Positions 52,752-61,437 of a stretch of DNA of 64,000 nucleotides are shown one piece after another. Under the pieces are notes generated by a model. It was not told the origin of the DNA and ran no database searches. It saw nothing but the letters and a program-made list of their open reading frames with translations. Made by a program: the position numbers and the translations under genes. The DNA is from Haloarcula rubripromontorii (GTDB lineage Archaea; Halobacteriota; Halobacteria; Halobacteriales; Haloarculaceae): NCBI RefSeq assembly GCF_001280425.1, contig NZ_LIUF01000001.1, positions 848,945 to 912,944 of the forward strand, in the 5' to 3' direction. Position 1 is the first letter of the stretch. Each line of letters starts with the position of its first letter.

Positions 52752-53627
52752 ATGGAGGTCACGCTGCTTGGGACCGGCGACACGACGGGGACGCCGACTG
52801 TCCAGTGCGACTGTGACACGTGCGAACGGGCGCGCGACCCCGACGAGGAACTCCGGGCCCGCGTCCGCGAGCGCGGCATCGACCCGACGGGGGGCGTTGA
52901 GCGGTCGCGCTTCTCTGTTGCCGTGGCGAACGACGAAACCGGCGAGTCGCTGCTGATCGACCTCAGTCCGGACTTCCGTCACCAGTTCCTCCGCGAGTCG
53001 GTCCCGCTGCCGGACGCGGCTATCGTCACGCACGTCCACTTCGACCACCTCGACGGTCTCGGCAACGCCTACCGCCTGTTCGACGACCTGCCGGTCCACG
53101 CCGCCGACGAGACGGACCCGGTGACCGACGAGAGCGTCGCCGAGGGCGTCCGGAGCCGCTACGAGTACCTCGATACGGTGTCGGTCCACGCACAGACCCC
53201 CTACGAACCGTTCGCCGTCGCCGGCTTCGAGGTGATGCTGGTCCCCGTCACGCACCCGCCGCTTCTGTGCTACGGCCTGCGCATCGAGGAGCCACAGACC
53301 GGCGCGGTGCTGTCGATATCCGGGGACACCTGCTACGACGTGCCCGACCGCTCGAAAGCCGTGCTGACTGGCGCCGACCTCGCGCTCGTCGAGGGCATCG
53401 TCCACCCGGAGGCCTGCGAATACCACCCGAAAGGCGGCGCTCACCACGACGAGGACGGCGTGCCGCGGACCTTCGGCACGAAACACATGACCCTGCCCGG
53501 CGCGCGGGACTTCGCCGACGACATCGACGCCGACGACTACCGCATCGTCCACACCGCCCACTACGTCCCGGCGGACCGGGCCTTCGCCGACGACATCGGA
53601 CTCGACGGCGAGCAGTTCACGCTCTAA
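52752..53627 (+). CDS. PhnP-like metallo-beta-lactamase fold phosphodiesterase
   Basis: 291-aa enzyme starting MEVTLLGTGDTTGTPTVQCD, with the paired cysteines CDCDTC that bind structural zinc in PhnP-like proteins. The active site is VTHVHFDHLDG (about residues 91-101), with HPPLLCYGL and SGDTCYD later, and HTAHY near the end. PhnP cleaves cyclic ribose phosphates; RNase Z-like activity is less likely. ATG at 52752. Confidence 0.88.
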   Translation: MEVTLLGTGDTTGTPTVQCDCDTCERARDPDEELRARVRERGIDPTGGVERSRFSVAVANDETGESLLIDLSPDFRHQFLRESVPLPDAAIVTHVHFDHLDGLGNAYRLFDDLPVHAADETDPVTDESVAEGVRSRYEYLDTVSVHAQTPYEPFAVAGFEVMLVPVTHPPLLCYGLRIEEPQTGAVLSISGDTCYDVPDRSKAVLTGADLALVEGIVHPEACEYHPKGGAHHDEDGVPRTFGTKHMTLPGARDFADDIDADDYRIVHTAHYVPADRAFADDIGLDGEQFTL

Positions 53628-53689
53628 TGTCCCGCTCGGCTGGGTGAAACAGGCCGTAGCTTATAGGTACTGGCGCATGATCCGGCTGT

Positions 53690-53986
53690 ATGGACAGGCG
53701 TGGCATCGCGGAGATCGGTGGGCTGTCGCTGGCCGGCGGTATCCTCGCGGTCGCCGGTCAGCAGATCATCGCGAACAGCATCGACTGGGTGTTTGTCGTG
53801 GGGCTGGTAGCCTGTGTCGGGATCGCGGCCGCGGCGAACTATCAGGCCAGAACGAAACACGCGGCGCAGGTCGCCACCGAAGCACCGGCGGTGACCGAAG
53901 ACAACTACGAACAGCACGGCCGCCCGACCGCTGGCGACGGCGGCGTCCCGCCCGATGACGCGCCCTCGACGAACAACGACCGGTAG
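53690..53986 (+). CDS. Small two-helix membrane protein
   Basis: 98 aa with two hydrophobic segments (about residues 8-30 and 33-50) and a polar, disordered C-terminal half rich in Asp, Pro and Thr. No family or enzymatic motif. Convergent with the nuclease-like gene that ends 19 bases further on. Confidence 0.75.
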   Translation: MDRRGIAEIGGLSLAGGILAVAGQQIIANSIDWVFVVGLVACVGIAAAANYQARTKHAAQVATEAPAVTEDNYEQHGRPTAGDGGVPPDDAPSTNNDR

Positions 53987-54004
53987 GTTGCCGACTTCTC
54001 GCGG

Positions 54005-54955
54005 CTAGCCGAACCGATCCAGTCCAGACTGGCGACGCCTGCGCCCGTCTGGGTCCGCCCGCCACGGCGTCCGCTCGGCCCGGAGCGACTCGCCGTCGAC
54101 GGCCGGTGGGTCGGCTGCCTCGTACCCGCCGCAGTCCGGTCCGCAATCGTCGCTCTCGCGGACCGCGCGCTCTTTCCACTGACAGTACGGAATCCCGTCG
54201 CTGTCTGGTGAACATCGTTCGCACGACGGGTAGTCGAAGCTCCGCCACCCTTTGCCGTACGCTCGCTCGGCCAACCGCCGGCGCGTGCGAGCCTTCTCGG
54301 CGGCGCTGACTACGCGCACGTCCGTCCGGACCGGACGCTCTTCGAGGAGTTCGACACCGGCCTCGTCTGTCGGTAGCTGTGTCGCCTCCCGACGGACAGT
54401 TATCGTTCCGCTGTCGGCGTCGAACCGCCAGACGCCGACCTCCTCGGGAATCCGGTTGAGGTGTGCTCCGGTAACGTAGGAGGCCGTCGCCAGTACGACG
54501 CGGTCGGCGAGCGCGAGCGAGACATCGGTCCGCAACTGCGATTCCAGATCGCCGGGCCGGCCCAGGTCCGGCTTGTTCTCGATGGCGACGATTTCGCCGA
54601 CCCAGTCGGGGTACCGCGTCGTCTGGCGGACGTACGTTCGGCCGCCGCGGCGCTCGCGTTCGAAGAATCCGCGCTCGACCGCCAGTTCGACGGCCCGCTC
54701 GGCGCGGTCGGGATGGCAGTCGAAGGCGTCCTTCCAGTACCGCGCCCGACCCGGGCCAACGGTGCTTTCGATGGCCGCCGTCGGCAGCCGTTCGGGAGTG
54801 ATGGCCGCTCGCTCGTCGAACTCGGGTCCCGGCTCGACAACGACGGTGTCGAGGACGCGCCGGCCGTGGACAGCGCCGCCGAGCTGGCGGCTCACCAGTC
54901 GGCCCTCGCGTTCGAGGTGGGCACACAGCGCCAGTTCGAAGTCGAACTCCCGCAC
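54005..54955 (-). CDS. DUF5787-like protein: putative PD-(D/E)XK nuclease with C-terminal cysteine cluster
   Basis: 316 aa. A possible restriction-endonuclease core reads RVLDTVVVEPG (about residue 35), then DWVGEIVAIENKPDLG with an E-x-K pair (about 117-132) and a Gln in DLESQLRTDVSLALADRVVL. The C-terminal part has five Cys: CERC, then YCQW, then CGPDC (about 249-282), like the Fe-S or zinc clusters of Cas4/AddB-type nucleases. No experimental function is known to me. The GTG 54955 start is chosen because a weak TATA-like GCTTTTGC lies about 26 bases upstream and homologous-looking sequence starts at VREFDFELAL. Confidence 0.75.
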   Translation of the reverse strand: MREFDFELALCAHLEREGRLVSRQLGGAVHGRRVLDTVVVEPGPEFDERAAITPERLPTAAIESTVGPGRARYWKDAFDCHPDRAERAVELAVERGFFERERRGGRTYVRQTTRYPDWVGEIVAIENKPDLGRPGDLESQLRTDVSLALADRVVLATASYVTGAHLNRIPEEVGVWRFDADSGTITVRREATQLPTDEAGVELLEERPVRTDVRVVSAAEKARTRRRLAERAYGKGWRSFDYPSCERCSPDSDGIPYCQWKERAVRESDDCGPDCGGYEAADPPAVDGESLRAERTPWRADPDGRRRRQSGLDRFG

Positions 54956-54997
54956 GACCGGAGGCAGGGCCGGGACGGGCAAAAGCCCCGCGCCCGG

Positions 54998-55174
54998 TTA
55001 CCGAGTAGCGACGAAGAAACAGGAAAGCGCCGCCAGCCCGAGGATCAGACTCTGTGAGAGTATCGTCAGTAAGCCGAGATATGCGGCCAGCACTCCAAGC
55101 AGGGAACGAACGGTCAGCGATGGATACGTCGGCCGATACAGTTCGGCATCGGCGTAGGGCGCGGGTTGGTACAT
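54998..55174 (-). CDS. Small membrane protein (58 aa)
   Basis: Short gene found by reading the gap. MYQPAPYADAELYRPTYPSL is followed by two probable membrane helices (LGVLAAYLGLLTILSQSL and LGLAALSCFFVATR). TTATACTTATC (about 55205-55215) on the minus strand supplies a TATA box, giving a leader of a few bases. It precedes the nuclease-like gene by 42 bases on the same strand. Function unknown. Confidence 0.7.
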   Translation of the reverse strand: MYQPAPYADAELYRPTYPSLTVRSLLGVLAAYLGLLTILSQSLILGLAALSCFFVATR

Positions 55175-55321
55175 TACAGTGAAACGATGGTCCCGAGTCC
55201 CGATAAGTATAATCTGAATGATATTTATGCAGGAGGCACGTATCGGGGCTTTCCTGAAGACGATTTCAGTCAGCGGGAACCCACCGTCGCCACAGTACCG
55301 ACACTACATCAGCGGGACGGC

Positions 55322-56209
55322 TCAGTGTTCGCAGGCCTGTCGCTCGAACTCGACCGGCTGTAGATCGCCGTCCAGATAGGCGGTCAGTTCCGCCTCGGCC
55401 ATCGGAATCCGGACCGCAAGCCGCCACGGATCGGTGTCTTCGACGGTCGTGTACTGGTCGTCGACACACCAGGGGAGCGTCCAGTAGGGTCGACTCGACA
55501 GGTCGACGCCGTGGTCGTCGTAGAACGCTGCGACGCGGGAGTCGTCCAGTAGTGTCAGCCCGACAGGCGAACAGAGTTCGTGACGACACCGTTCGCAGAC
55601 GAACTCGGCGCGGACCGACACGTCGAGACAGCAGTCGCCGTCGCGAGAGATTTCCGTCGCCATCCGTCCGGCGCAGTCGGGGCAGACGCCGTCGGCGGCC
55701 AGGCAGTGGAGGTGGCGCACCCGCTCGGCGTAGGCCGTCGCGACTTCCGCTGGCGTCCGGTCGACCAGACCGCCCGGCGGGAACGGGTACTTGCCGTGGG
55801 CTTTCCCGCAGTCTCTGCAGTCGATGGCGAACTGCTCGTCGGCGTACTCGGCCAGTAGGCCGCCGCCACACCGTGTGCAGGCTCCGGTCACCGGGAACGG
55901 GTCGATGTCGGGGGTCCGGGTGAACGTTCCTGCCCGCACCGCACGGATGACCTGCGCCCCGGCGTGCCGGAGGTCGTACCCGTCCCCTCCCTGGCTGACG
56001 AACTGGCCGGTGAGTTCCTGAAGGTGATAGTTGAACTGCCCGCTGTCTGCCAGTTCGACATCGTCGAACAACTCTGAGAAGCGAACCGGCCGGTCGTCTG
56101 CGCGCCACAGCGCCTCCAAGATGTCCAGGCGCGTCTCGCTCGCGATGACCGAGAACGCTGTCGCTGGATCGATGTCGGCATCTGTTTCGGGGGACTCATC
56201 GACTCGCAT
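55322..56209 (-). CDS. ArsR-like HTH regulator with zinc-ribbon C-terminus
   Basis: 295 aa. The winged HTH spans about residues 15-85 ([40 protein letters not shown]). It is followed by several cysteine pairs: CTRCGGG, CRDCGK, CPDCAGR and CERCRHELC, i.e. two treble-clef or ribbon zinc sites. The end is a beta-rich domain ([20 protein letters not shown]). Likely a haloarchaeal transcription regulator whose ligand domain is metal-stabilised. A palindrome at 56222-56237 covers its promoter. Confidence 0.88.
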   Translation of the reverse strand: MRVDESPETDADIDPATAFSVIASETRLDILEALWRADDRPVRFSELFDDVELADSGQFNYHLQELTGQFVSQGGDGYDLRHAGAQVIRAVRAGTFTRTPDIDPFPVTGACTRCGGGLLAEYADEQFAIDCRDCGKAHGKYPFPPGGLVDRTPAEVATAYAERVRHLHCLAADGVCPDCAGRMATEISRDGDCCLDVSVRAEFVCERCRHELCSPVGLTLLDDSRVAAFYDDHGVDLSSRPYWTLPWCVDDQYTTVEDTDPWRLAVRIPMAEAELTAYLDGDLQPVEFERQACEH

Positions 56210-56463
56210 CGTACACTAATCTGTTCCCCTGGGAACAAAAGCGTTCACAGAAACACAGTTACGTAACACTTCTGAGAGGAGCGGGCTGTCGCTCGCGCTC
56301 GGCGACAGGGGTCGCGTCGCTATACCACGGGCGAGACCGAGCAATACGGTGCCGTCGCCGCTGTCAGCAAGGGCCGGATCGGCGATTGAACGGGAGTCGT
56401 CGGGGCGCAAACAGTAGGTTTATCAGTTGCACGCGGCGAAACTCCACCAAGATTACTCTCGAA
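56210..56463. other. Divergent intergenic region before the aIF2-gamma operon
   Basis: 254 bases without a gene. The left end holds the 56222 palindrome. On the right, GTTTATC at about 56418-56424 is the TATA-like box for the translation factor operon, giving a leader of about 15-20 bases to ATG 56464. The middle is GC-rich with no evident frame. Confidence 0.5.
56222..56237. promoter_or_regulatory. Probable operator of the zinc-ribbon HTH gene
   Basis: TGTTCCC-CT-GGGAACA: two perfect 7-base arms around a 2-base centre, 13-28 bases before the ATG at 56209, over the expected TATA position. Self-repression is the likely meaning. Confidence 0.65.
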
Positions 56464-57693
56464 ATGACATCGAACAAACAACCGGAGGTGAACATCGGAC
56501 TCGTCGGGCACGTCGACCACGGAAAGACGACACTCGTACAGGCGCTGTCCGGCGAATGGACCGACCAGCACTCCGAGGAGATGAAACGCGGTATCTCTAT
56601 CCGACTCGGCTACGCCGACGCGACGTTCCGTCGCTGCCCGGAGGCCGAGGAGCCGGAGGCCTTTACCGTCGACGAGCACTGCGACGACCACGACGTCGAC
56701 ACCGACCACCTCCGGACGGTGTCGTTCGTGGACGCGCCCGGCCACGAGACGCTCATGGCCACCATGCTGTCCGGTGCGGCCATCATGGACGGGGCCGTAC
56801 TCGTCATCTCGGCGACGGAGCCTGTCCCACAGGCCCAGACCGAGGAGCACCTCTCTGCGCTCGACATCATCGGCATCGACAACATCGTCATCGCCCAGAA
56901 CAAGGTCGACCTCGTCGACGAGGAGCGGGCGATGCAGAACTACGAGCAGATTCAGGACTTTGTCGAAGGCACCGTCGCCGAAGGCGCACCGATTGTCCCC
57001 ATCAGCGCGGGTCAGGAAGCCAACATCGACCTGCTCATTGAGGCCATCCAGTCCGAGATCCCGACGCCGGAACGGGACCCCGACGAGGACGCCCGCATGA
57101 TGGTCGCACGCTCGTTCGACATCAACCGACCCGGAACGACCTGGGACGACCTGATGGGCGGCGTGCTGGGCGGCTCGCTCGTCAGCGGCCAGCTGGACGT
57201 CGATGACGAGATCGAACTCCGCCCCGGCCGCGAGGTCGAGGAAGGCGGCCAGACGGAGTGGCAGCCCGTGACGACGACGGTCCGGTCGCTCCAGTCCGGC
57301 GGCGACTTCGTGGACACGGTCACGCCGGGCGGTCTGCTCGGCGTCGGGACCGGTCTCGACCCCGCAATCACGAAAGGGGACGCGCTCGCCGGCCAGGTCG
57401 CCGGCCCGCCCGGCAGCCTCCCGCCGGTCCACGAGACGTTCACGATGGACGTGGACCTGCTGGAACGAATCGTCGGTGACGACGGCGGCGAGGTCGACGA
57501 GATATCGACCGGCGAACCGCTCATGCTGACTATCGGCACCGCCACGACTGTCGGTTCAGTCACGAGCGCCCGAGACGACGAATGTGAAGTCGCGCTCAAG
57601 CGCCCGGTCTGTGCGGCGTCGGGCTCGAAGATCGCCATCAACCGCCGTGTCGGCGCTCGGTGGCGGCTCATCGGTGTCGGCACGTTGCGGTGA
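56464..57693 (+). CDS. eif2g: Translation initiation factor aIF2, gamma subunit
   Basis: 409-aa GTPase that delivers initiator Met-tRNA to the small ribosomal subunit. G-domain motifs: GHVDHGKTT (residues 14-22), switch I with [19 protein letters not shown] (G3), NKVD (G4). Domains 2 and 3 are beta barrels. The zinc knuckle seen in most archaeal aIF2-gamma is degenerate: only RRC and EHC remain (about residues 58 and 75) instead of two Cys-x2-Cys pairs. It heads a conserved archaeal operon with a PIN protein, rpoE1, spt4 and a CoA-pathway kinase; the stop overlaps the next start (TGATG). Confidence 0.97.
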   Translation: MTSNKQPEVNIGLVGHVDHGKTTLVQALSGEWTDQHSEEMKRGISIRLGYADATFRRCPEAEEPEAFTVDEHCDDHDVDTDHLRTVSFVDAPGHETLMATMLSGAAIMDGAVLVISATEPVPQAQTEEHLSALDIIGIDNIVIAQNKVDLVDEERAMQNYEQIQDFVEGTVAEGAPIVPISAGQEANIDLLIEAIQSEIPTPERDPDEDARMMVARSFDINRPGTTWDDLMGGVLGGSLVSGQLDVDDEIELRPGREVEEGGQTEWQPVTTTVRSLQSGGDFVDTVTPGGLLGVGTGLDPAITKGDALAGQVAGPPGSLPPVHETFTMDVDLLERIVGDDGGEVDEISTGEPLMLTIGTATTVGSVTSARDDECEVALKRPVCAASGSKIAINRRVGARWRLIGVGTLR

Positions 57694-58070
57694 TGATCGT
57701 GCTGGACACGAACGCGCTGATGATGCCGGTCGAATGCAACGTGCGGCTGTTCGAGGAACTCGACAGGGTGTTGCCGGACGCGACGGACTACGTCGCGCCC
57801 GCCGCCGTCCGCGACGAGCTAGCGAAACTGGCCGACGGGGCTGGCGCGGAAGCGACTGCGGCCTCAGTCGGGCAGGACCTGCTGGACCGGTGTACGGTCC
57901 GGGAGACGACGGCCGACTACGCCGACGACGCCGTCCTCGAACTGGCACAGGCAGACGAAGCGACACACGCGGTCACGAACGACAACCCCCTCAAACGACG
58001 CCTGCTGGACGCGGGCGTTCCAGTAATTAGTTTAAGGGGCCGGAACAAACTGGGTATCACTCAACCATAA
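57693..58070 (+). CDS. PIN-domain protein (FCF1/UTP24-like ribonuclease)
   Basis: 125-aa PIN-domain protein: VLDTNALMMPVECN with the first acidic residue at the start, then AAVRDELAKLADG, and AVTNDNPLKRRLL with the later acidic/polar residues. In eukaryotes the related Fcf1/Utp24 cleaves pre-rRNA; the archaeal versions sit next to aIF2-gamma, as here, and are probably rRNA-processing nucleases rather than VapC toxins, since no antitoxin is present. Confidence 0.88.
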   Translation: MIVLDTNALMMPVECNVRLFEELDRVLPDATDYVAPAAVRDELAKLADGAGAEATAASVGQDLLDRCTVRETTADYADDAVLELAQADEATHAVTNDNPLKRRLLDAGVPVISLRGRNKLGITQP

Positions 58071-58073
58071 CAC

Positions 58074-58652
58074 ATGTATAAACGGGTACGCCTACGCGAT
58101 ACGGTCGAAGTCCCGCCACGCTTTCTGGCGGAGGTCAGTCCGGGGCTGGTCAAACGGCTCCTGCAAGAAAAGCTCGAAGGTCGAATGGACGAGGACGTCG
58201 GCAGCGTCGTCTCGGTCATCGAGGTCCACGACATCGGCACCGGTGCCGTGTTGCCGAACAAGCCCGGCGTCTACTACGAGGCCGAGTTCGACGCGCTCAC
58301 GTTCGACCCGCAGATGCAGGAAGTGGTCGACGGGGAGGTCGTCGAGGTCGTCAACTTCGGGGCCTTCATCGGTATCGGGCCGGTCGACGGCCTGCTCCAC
58401 GTCTCCCAGATCTCCGACGAGTATCTGGCCTACGACGAGGAGAACCAACAGCTCGCCTCCCGCGAGTCCAACCGGACGCTCACCGTCGGCGACGCCGTCC
58501 GGGCGCGCATTGTCACCAAGAGCATCGACGAGCGCAACCCCCGCGACTCCAAGATCGGTCTGACCGCGAAACAGGTCGGCCTTGGCAAGCACGGCTGGCT
58601 TCAGGAGGAGCGCGAGCGTCGCGAGGGCACGGCGGAAGCCGGTGATAGCTGA
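58074..58652 (+). CDS. rpoE1: RNA polymerase subunit Rpo7 (RpoE')
   Basis: 192-aa subunit forming the polymerase stalk with Rpo4; it binds emerging RNA. The N-terminal RNP-like domain begins MYKRVRLRDTVEVPPRFLAE; an S1 domain follows (GEVVEVVNFGAFIGIGPVDG, about 86-165). Starts 3 bases after the PIN gene stop. The last 25 residues are an acidic extension typical of halophiles. Confidence 0.97.
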   Translation: MYKRVRLRDTVEVPPRFLAEVSPGLVKRLLQEKLEGRMDEDVGSVVSVIEVHDIGTGAVLPNKPGVYYEAEFDALTFDPQMQEVVDGEVVEVVNFGAFIGIGPVDGLLHVSQISDEYLAYDEENQQLASRESNRTLTVGDAVRARIVTKSIDERNPRDSKIGLTAKQVGLGKHGWLQEERERREGTAEAGDS

Positions 58653-58849
58653 TGGCGGACCGCCTCGTCTGTCGCGACTGTCACCGCGTCCAGAGTGCGG
58701 AGATCGAAAGCCAGTGTGAGGCCTGTGGCGGCACCGCACTGACCGAAGACTGGGCCGGCTATGTGGTCATCGCGCACCCGGAGCGCTCCGACATCGCCGC
58801 CGAGATGGAAGTGACCGAGCCGGGCAAGTACGCGCTGAAAGTCCGCTAA
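58652..58849 (+). CDS. spt4: Transcription elongation factor Spt4 (RpoE'')
   Basis: 65-aa zinc protein that pairs with Spt5 to increase polymerase processivity. CRDCHRV (7-13) and CEACGG (22-27) form the zinc site; WAGYVVIAHPERSDIA is the Spt5 contact strand. ATG overlaps the rpoE1 stop (TGATG). Confidence 0.97.
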   Translation: MADRLVCRDCHRVQSAEIESQCEACGGTALTEDWAGYVVIAHPERSDIAAEMEVTEPGKYALKVR

Positions 58850-58850
58850 C

Positions 58851-59390
58851 GTGTCCGACGTCGTTCTCGAACTCCCGAGTGGCCTGCGGACGGAACTGAA
58901 AGAGCCGCTCGGACGCATCTACACCGATACAGCGGCGCTGCTGGACGACGCCGGCAACCCCATCATCGCGGTCGGTGATATGGTCACGTACCACCTCATC
59001 GAGGCTGGGCGGATACCCAACCTCGCGCTGGTCGACGAACGGACCAAGCGCTCGGCCGTCGACGCGGACGTGGCCGCGGCAATCGATGGCTTCGACCGGA
59101 CGCGCTCGGTCGACAATCCGGCCGCGACGCTCACCGCTGAACTGCTTACTGCACTCAGGGACGGTATCGACAGCGATGGAACGACACTTCTGGATGTTGA
59201 TGGCGAGGAGGACCTCGCTACGCTCCCTGCAGTGCTCGCCGCGCCTGCAGGTGCCAGCGTCGTGTACGGCCAGCCGGATGAGGGGATGGTGCTGGCCGAC
59301 TGCAACGACACAGCCCGTGAGCGGGTCCGGTCGCTGCTGGAGCGGATGGACGGTGACGCTGAGCGAGCGATTGCACTCGTGTCGAGCTAG
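58851..59390 (+). CDS. GTP-dependent dephospho-CoA kinase (DUF359)
   Basis: 179-aa enzyme of the archaeal DUF359 family, which completes coenzyme A synthesis using GTP. Family signatures include GNPIIAVGDMVTYHLIEAGR (about residues 35-54), LALVDERTKR and VDNPAATLTAEL (about 84-95) plus VVYGQPDEGMVL near 145. The GTG start is 2 bases after the spt4 stop, in the same operon. It is the last gene before the operon's probable end. Confidence 0.93.
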   Translation: MSDVVLELPSGLRTELKEPLGRIYTDTAALLDDAGNPIIAVGDMVTYHLIEAGRIPNLALVDERTKRSAVDADVAAAIDGFDRTRSVDNPAATLTAELLTALRDGIDSDGTTLLDVDGEEDLATLPAVLAAPAGASVVYGQPDEGMVLADCNDTARERVRSLLERMDGDAERAIALVSS

Positions 59391-59412
59391 CCGTAAAAAA
59401 CGCGGACGGGTT

Positions 59413-59568
59413 TCACTCCGGCCGTGGAACGCTGAGATTCTGCATTTCTGTCTCACAGCGGCCACAGGAGACCGTTGAGCGCTCGCTACAGAGCCGCTTC
59501 CCGCAGTCCGGGCACTCGAACAACTGTTCATCGTCGTCGCATGGGGCGGGGTCTGACCACGTTGGCAT
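59413..59568 (-). CDS. Small zinc-ribbon protein (51 aa)
   Basis: Short gene found by reading the gap. MPTWSDPAPCDDDEQLFECP continues DCGKRLCSERSTVSC then GRCETEMQNLSVPRPE and stop. Two Cys-x2-Cys pairs (CPDC and CGRC) form a rubredoxin/zinc-ribbon-like knuckle. GTTTATGCC near 59597 supplies a TATA box for the ATG at 59568. It is convergent with the kinase gene. Similar proteins are common in haloarchaea; no function is assigned. Confidence 0.8.
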   Translation of the reverse strand: MPTWSDPAPCDDDEQLFECPDCGKRLCSERSTVSCGRCETEMQNLSVPRPE

Positions 59569-59657
59569 ACTTGTGACTCATTAGCATTTGACATGGCATA
59601 AACTTTACTCATACCGAAATAAAAAACAACAGCTGTCCAGAGAAAGTGGACGTATGT

Positions 59658-60689
59658 TCACTCAAGCACGTGGACGTGCCTGACAAGCGAGCGATGGACG
59701 CGACGGCGGAAGTAGTCGGTGATGGTCCAGCCTGCATTGGTCCCCGCATCGCGCCAGTCGCGGTCGGCGACCAGTACGCACCGTCCTGCGACGCGATTGG
59801 CTTCGCCGAGCGCACCGGAAACGAGGGGAGCCAGCTCCCCTTCGATACGGGACTGGCGGCCGTAAGGCGCATCGAAGACGACGGCGTCGACGGTGGTGTC
59901 GGCCACCGGCAGTGCGGACGCGTCGGACCGGAACACCTCCCACTCGCCCGGCTCGGGATAGGCGTCTCTGTCGGGGTGACCGCCCCCGTCGAGCGCGTAC
60001 CGGAGGTTCTCGGATGCCCCAGAGACCATCTTTTCTTGTGCGTCGCCGCCGACCACGTCGGCCCCGACCAGCCCCGCCTCCAGCAGAAGGCCGCCGGTGC
60101 CACACATCGGGTCCAGTATCGTTGCGTCCGGGCCGGCTCCAGCGATGTTCACCAGTGCCCGGGCTTCGAGCGGGTCCATGCTGCCGGGCTGGAAGAACGG
60201 GCGGTCTGTCGGCTGGCGCTCTCCGAAGTCGCGGACGCTCTCGGCTTCGAGCCAGCCCAGCGCACAGCAGGCCTCGCCCGTCCCGCCCTCCTCGTCGCCG
60301 TCGGGGTCCGAAAAGTAGGCATAGAGAACGTGGTCCGGGTTGTCGAGGTCGACGGCGAAGCCGCGGTCGGTGAGGACGCCACCCAGCGTCCGTTCGGCTT
60401 GCTGTGTATCGATGCCAGTGCTCGCCCGCACGTCGACCGCACGCACGGCGACGCTCCCCTCACGGTCGATGGTCGCGGCCGACAGCAACGCGGCGGCGCT
60501 TTCGATGTCGGGGTCGGTCGTTCCGACTAGGTCGCAGACTCGGTGGGTAAACGCGAGGTGGCGAACGCGGTCGCTGATACCGCGTGCCGTCGCCAGTCCG
60601 GGGGCGAGCACGTCGACGGCGCTCGCAGCGCTTGCGGCTTCCCGCCGTGCGAACGCATCGTCCTGCCCGCCGAGTTCGAGGACGTACAC
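59658..60689 (-). CDS. tRNA (guanine10-N2)-dimethyltransferase Trm-G10
   Basis: 343-aa enzyme methylating G10 of tRNA. An N-terminal THUMP domain (about 1-150) binds tRNA; the methyltransferase domain has MCGTGGLLLEAGLVGADVVG (motif I, about residue 192) and the catalytic FDAPYGRQSRIEGE (about 260). GTG 60689 was chosen because this family begins with VYVLELGG and a TATA-like GCTCATAGCC lies 22-31 bases upstream; the open frame to 60875 runs through the divergent membrane-protein gene. Confidence 0.92.
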   Translation of the reverse strand: MYVLELGGQDDAFARREAASAASAVDVLAPGLATARGISDRVRHLAFTHRVCDLVGTTDPDIESAAALLSAATIDREGSVAVRAVDVRASTGIDTQQAERTLGGVLTDRGFAVDLDNPDHVLYAYFSDPDGDEEGGTGEACCALGWLEAESVRDFGERQPTDRPFFQPGSMDPLEARALVNIAGAGPDATILDPMCGTGGLLLEAGLVGADVVGGDAQEKMVSGASENLRYALDGGGHPDRDAYPEPGEWEVFRSDASALPVADTTVDAVVFDAPYGRQSRIEGELAPLVSGALGEANRVAGRCVLVADRDWRDAGTNAGWTITDYFRRRVHRSLVRHVHVLE

Positions 60690-60710
60690 GCCCGAGCGGT
60701 GTGGGCGAGC

Positions 60711-60720
60711 GGCTATGAGC
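60711..60720 (-). promoter_or_regulatory. TATA-like box deciding the Trm-G10 start
   Basis: GCTCATAGCC on the minus strand, 22-31 bases before GTG 60689 and inside the longer open frame. Weak match, but it agrees with the family start. Confidence 0.45.
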
Positions 60721-60776
60721 GTGCCGGTCGCGTCCGGGAACAAAACGCACAAGCGAACGGCCGCCGAACCCGGAGT

Positions 60777-61166
60777 ATGCTCCAGTCCGGGTTCTCCAGC
60801 CTCACCGGCGGTGGTATCCTCGCGGTTCTCGTGACCGTCCTCGTCACCTGGCTGTTTTATGCTGTCACGCTCCACCTGGCTGCGACGTTTTTCATCGGTG
60901 ACGTGCCGAGCCAGCTCGCCGCGAAAGCGGCTCTCGCGCCGGCGCTCGTCTCCCTGGTCCTCCAGCGCTGGGGCGTCGAGTCTGGCATCGTCTCGGCCGA
61001 CCTCGGCGTTGCCGTCGTCCTGTTTCTCACTCTCGTCGCCGACGGTATCGCCATCAGCGTCTCCTACCGACTATCGACCCGCTCGACGGCTCCGCTTGTG
61101 GCGCTGCATCTGGCGTTCGCGGCGGTACTCGGATTTGCGCTGAACAACATCTTCATGTTCTTCTGA
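60777..61166 (+). CDS. Membrane protein of unknown function
   Basis: 129 aa with four predicted membrane helices (about residues 12-40, 45-62, 75-92, 105-128) and an almost charge-free sequence, ending ALNNIFMFF. No family recognised. ATG 60777; divergent from Trm-G10 with overlapping upstream regions. Confidence 0.78.
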   Translation: MLQSGFSSLTGGGILAVLVTVLVTWLFYAVTLHLAATFFIGDVPSQLAAKAALAPALVSLVLQRWGVESGIVSADLGVAVVLFLTLVADGIAISVSYRLSTRSTAPLVALHLAFAAVLGFALNNIFMFF

Positions 61167-61201
61167 CTCTCGGAACAGGAGCGGAGTGAGAGAGTGAGTG
61201 G

Positions 61202-61317
61202 TGAAAGCCCTCGGCCGGTTCCGGTCCCGCGGCTCGCTGCGCGCTTCGGCCCCGTTGCGGCCTGCAGTGCTTTCTTCGCCGGAGTTCCCGGAACCGACAT
61301 CGCCCTTTCAATCCACC
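61202..61317 (-). repeat. Structured intergenic element B (relative of element A)
   Basis: Arms at 61202-61224 and 61288-61310 pair around CGGTTCCGG/CCGGAACCG and share the ends TGAAAG/CTTTCA with element A. GGCTCGCTGCGCGCTTC (61231-61247) differs from the element A copy at one base, CAGTGCTT is also shared, and the right end reads CTTTCAATCCACC. The arms differ in sequence from A's but keep pairing. Confidence 0.7.
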
Positions 61318-61437
61318 AGGTAGCGGGCGGGTCACTCGGTAGAACCAGTGAGTAACTCCAAATCCCGACTCAAGCTGTGATTCACGGCGGCTGCAGAGCG
61401 GAGTGCGGTTAGCATCCCGTCCGGCGTGGTTTCACTT

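Noticed and set aside
57693-58070. VapC toxin
   Set aside because: PIN domain, but no antitoxin gene; the gene is embedded in the aIF2-gamma/rpoE1/spt4 operon typical of rRNA-processing PIN proteins.
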